A stretch of 12,961 nucleotides of DNA from Spirochaetota bacterium (GTDB taxonomy: Bacteria > Spirochaetota > Brevinematia > DTOW01). Below are positions 10,803 to 12,961 of the stretch, one piece after another. Under the pieces are notes generated by a model. The model was not told where the DNA came from. It did no database searches and saw only the letters and a list, made by a program, of their open reading frames with translations. Each line of letters starts with the position of its first letter. Position 1 is the stretch's first letter. The position numbers and the translations under genes were made by a program. The stretch covers positions 1 through 12,961 of the forward strand of contig JAPYWX010000032.1 of the NCBI GenBank assembly GCA_028276145.1, in the 5' to 3' direction.

Positions 10803-12961
10803 ATGAAAAGGTATCTTATAGAAGTTAGGGGACTTGTAGAGGGTGTTGGTTTTAGACCATTTGTTTATAGAACTGCCATAAAGTATGGACTCAAGGGGTA
10901 TGTGAGAAACGATTCAACAGGCGTTTTCATTGAAGTTGAAGGAGAAGAGAAGGAATTAAATTCATTCATTCACTCTTTAAGGAATGATAAACCAAGAGCT
11001 AGTGAAATACATTTTATCAATGTAAAAGAATTAGAGCCTTTGGGATATGATAGTTTCAGAATAGAAAAGAGTAGTGAGAGTGATGAGAAATTGCCAGTAA
11101 TTCCACCTGATTTGGGAATTTGTGAGGAGTGTAAAAGTGAATTACTAAGTCCAAATGATAAGAGATACTATTACCCTTTTATAAACTGCACTGACTGCGG
11201 ACCTAGGTTTTCTATAGTCAAAGATGTTCCTTATGACAGAATTAATACTAGCATGAGTGTTTTCAAAATGTGTGAATACTGCAAGAATGAGTATGAAGAC
11301 ATGATGAATAGACGCTTTCATGCTCAACCTGTTGCTTGCTTTGATTGTGGACCTATCGTTGAACTCTACAATTCTAACAAAGAAAGAGTTATTGAATTAC
11401 CTAGAATCCTTGATGAAAATAACTTGAGAGACTACACGGAGAAGGTTATATCTACAGTTCAGAATTTAATACTTCAGGGTAAAATAATAGCAATTAAAGG
11501 AATTGGTGGATTTCAGATTATTTGTAGAGCTGATGTTGATGATGTTGTTTTAGATTTAAGGAAAAGGAAAAGAAGAGAAGAAAAGCCTTTTGCTTTAATG
11601 TTTAGAGATATTAACGAAGTTAGAAAGTACTGTCATTTAGGTGAGAAGGAAGAAAAACTTCTTACGTCTTATATTTCGCCCATAGTGCTTTTGAGAAAGA
11701 AAGATAATGTAAAGATATCTGATTATGTATCCCCGAGAAATCCTTTTTTGGGTTGTATGATTCCGTATAGCCCTTTGCATGTTCTTATTATGGATGGCTT
11801 GGATGTACCTATAGTGTGTACGAGTGCTAATATTTCTGATGAGCCAATATGTATTGGTAACGAAGAAGCTTTCAATAGGCTTAGTGGTATTGTTGACTTT
11901 TATTTGCTTCACAATCGTGATATTGTTAGACATGTAGATGATAGTGTTGTAAAAATTACACCTAAGGGTAATGAGATATTAATAAGAAGAGCGAGGGGAT
12001 TTGTTCCGAGTCCTATAGTTTTTGATGAAGAATTACCAGATGTTTTGGCTTTGGGAGGACATTTAAAAAACACTATAGCAGTGTCAACTAAAAATTATGT
12101 AATTCTTAGTCAGCACATAGGGGATTTAGAGACATTTGAATCCATCAACGCTTTCAATAGGAGTATTGACGATTTTTTGAGGTTTTATAACATAAAGCCA
12201 AACTACATAGTTTGTGATTTACACCCTGATTATATTTCAACTAAAATGGGTGAGGAATTAGCGGAGAAGTTAGGGGTTAGACTTATAAAGGTTCAACATC
12301 ATTTAGCACATATACTTTCGTGTATGGCTGATAATGGTATTATTCATGAGGATGTAATAGGTGTTGCTTGGGATGGTACTGGGTATGGGTTTGACGGTAA
12401 AATCTGGGGAAGCGAGTTTTTCGTTATAAAAGGTAACGAAATCAAAAGAACTCATCATCTATTGCCTATCAAACTTTTAGGCGGAGAGAAAGCAATAAAA
12501 GAAGTGTATAGAATTGGTTTATCACTACTTCTAGATTCATCGTTTAGTGATAGTGAAGTTAAGGAGTTTTTTAGCGAATTTGTGAACACAGGTGTTTTAA
12601 ACACTCGTGTTTTAAACACGGGTGTTATAAACACCCTTATTTCAATGTATAAGAGTAGAGTTTATGTTGAGTCGCAGGGGGTGGGTAGGCTTTTTGATGG
12701 TGTTTCTTCTATAGTTGGGATATCTCATAAATCAACATTTGAAGGGCAATCAGCTATGGAGTTAGAGTTTGAGTCGTTACTTTATGATGAAGAGGTCAAT
12801 GAAGTTTATGATTTTAGAATTGTTGATGGTGTTATAGATTGGAGAGAGATGATAAAGGGTATAGTTGAAGATGTGAGGAAAGGGGTACCTAGGGGGTATA
12901 TAGGGAGGAAGTTTCATAATACTTTAGTTAGGGTTATAGAGGTAGTTGTTAATGAGTTGAG
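10803..12961 (+). CDS. hypF: Carbamoyltransferase HypF, 3'-truncated by window edge
   Basis: HypF makes the thiocarboxamide on HypE that becomes the cyanide ligands of the [NiFe]-hydrogenase iron. 719 complete codons are present and the frame is open to the edge. HypF is usually about 750-770 aa, so some 30-50 residues are missing, including the final GGVFQN and NDGG-type motifs. Domains: acylphosphatase-like (1-90; GVGFRPF 14-20 with R18, and N36); two zinc fingers with four CxxC pairs (C107/C110, C129/C132, C157/C160, C179/C182); YrdC-like (about 215-400; KGIGGFQ 232-238, KRKRREEKPF 254-263, TSANISDEPI 340-349); Kae1-like (from about 413; QHHLAH 498-503, WDGTGYG 523-529, FEGQSAMELE 647-656). 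Odd point: residues 595-614 are a tandem repeat NTGVL-NTRVL-NTGVI-NTLIS coded by 15-bp palindromic units. The start is ATG 10803, which gives the normal HypF N-terminus. There is no Shine-Dalgarno. Confidence 0.96.
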   Translation, partial: MKRYLIEVRGLVEGVGFRPFVYRTAIKYGLKGYVRNDSTGVFIEVEGEEKELNSFIHSLRNDKPRASEIHFINVKELEPLGYDSFRIEKSSESDEKLPVIPPDLGICEECKSELLSPNDKRYYYPFINCTDCGPRFSIVKDVPYDRINTSMSVFKMCEYCKNEYEDMMNRRFHAQPVACFDCGPIVELYNSNKERVIELPRILDENNLRDYTEKVISTVQNLILQGKIIAIKGIGGFQIICRADVDDVVLDLRKRKRREEKPFALMFRDINEVRKYCHLGEKEEKLLTSYISPIVLLRKKDNVKISDYVSPRNPFLGCMIPYSPLHVLIMDGLDVPIVCTSANISDEPICIGNEEAFNRLSGIVDFYLLHNRDIVRHVDDSVVKITPKGNEILIRRARGFVPSPIVFDEELPDVLALGGHLKNTIAVSTKNYVILSQHIGDLETFESINAFNRSIDDFLRFYNIKPNYIVCDLHPDYISTKMGEELAEKLGVRLIKVQHHLAHILSCMADNGIIHEDVIGVAWDGTGYGFDGKIWGSEFFVIKGNEIKRTHHLLPIKLLGGEKAIKEVYRIGLSLLLDSSFSDSEVKEFFSEFVNTGVLNTRVLNTGVINTLISMYKSRVYVESQGVGRLFDGVSSIVGISHKSTFEGQSAMELEFESLLYDEEVNEVYDFRIVDGVIDWREMIKGIVEDVRKGVPRGYIGRKFHNTLVRVIEVVVNEL
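12585..12644 (+). repeat. In-frame 15-bp palindromic tandem repeat inside hypF
   Basis: Units start at 12585, 12600, 12615 and 12630. The first three have the form AACAC-NN-GTGTT-(TTA/ATA); the fourth keeps AACAC only. The arms are conserved and the two central bases vary (AG, TC, GG). It codes N-T-(G/R)-V-(L/I) repeated from residue 595. The architecture (5-bp arms, 2-nt junction, 3-nt spacer) parallels the intergenic GTGCT-aagt-AGCAC-TT array at 10472-10540. Confidence 0.85.

Noticed and set aside
11145..11933. Minus-strand open frames of 60 and 98 codons inside hypF
   Set aside because: They are antisense to well-conserved HypF domains and have no start signals.

Overview
AT-rich window from a diderm bacterium that probably carries [NiFe] hydrogenase. 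The evidence for two membranes is an outer-membrane-type beta-barrel protein ending in Phe next to a lipoprotein. The evidence for hydrogenase is a HypF carbamoyltransferase. The relaxed lipobox (F-F-S-C), low G+C and the Asn/Ser/Thr-rich surface proteins would fit a spirochaete-like lineage, but nothing here fixes the taxonomy and I hold that lightly.

Layout. Positions 3-1781 (+) hold the 3' part of a TPR-GAF-GGDEF diguanylate cyclase. It meets tail-to-tail, with a 4-bp overlap, a complete dnaE (DNA polymerase III alpha, 1778-5248, -) whose PHP domain keeps all nine metal ligands. A 120-bp divergent spacer carries back-to-back sigma70-type promoters for dnaE and for a stand-alone CapA-family protein (5369-6439, +). 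Next comes a 444-bp gene-free stretch (6440-6883) in which two kinds of small hairpin alternate. After it are two minus-strand genes for small exported Thr/Asn-rich proteins (6884-7261 and 7353-7562), which share a 108-bp block at 106/108 identity. A 206-bp divergent control region with nested inverted repeats leads to a 663-aa beta-helix lipoprotein (7769-9760, +) and a 187-aa barrel-like outer membrane protein (9792-10355, +) in one probable operon. A second 447-bp gene-free stretch (10356-10802) contains a related hairpin array. It is followed by hypF, cut by the right edge of the window (10803-12961).

How the parts may work together. The region 6884-10355 reads as one cell-surface module: two small secreted repeat proteins divergent from a surface beta-helix lipoprotein plus a small outer membrane protein, with an inverted repeat whose arms touch both promoters. 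The flanking genes (c-di-GMP synthesis, replication, CapA, hydrogenase maturation) are functionally unrelated to each other.

Most unusual features: (1) the alternating array of GTGCT/AGCAC mini-hairpins and purine-arm hairpins, present in both gene-free stretches, including a 47-bp segment at 45/47 identity; (2) an in-frame 15-bp palindromic repeat of the same architecture inside hypF; (3) the duplicated exported-protein genes, one of which has lost a recognisable start region.
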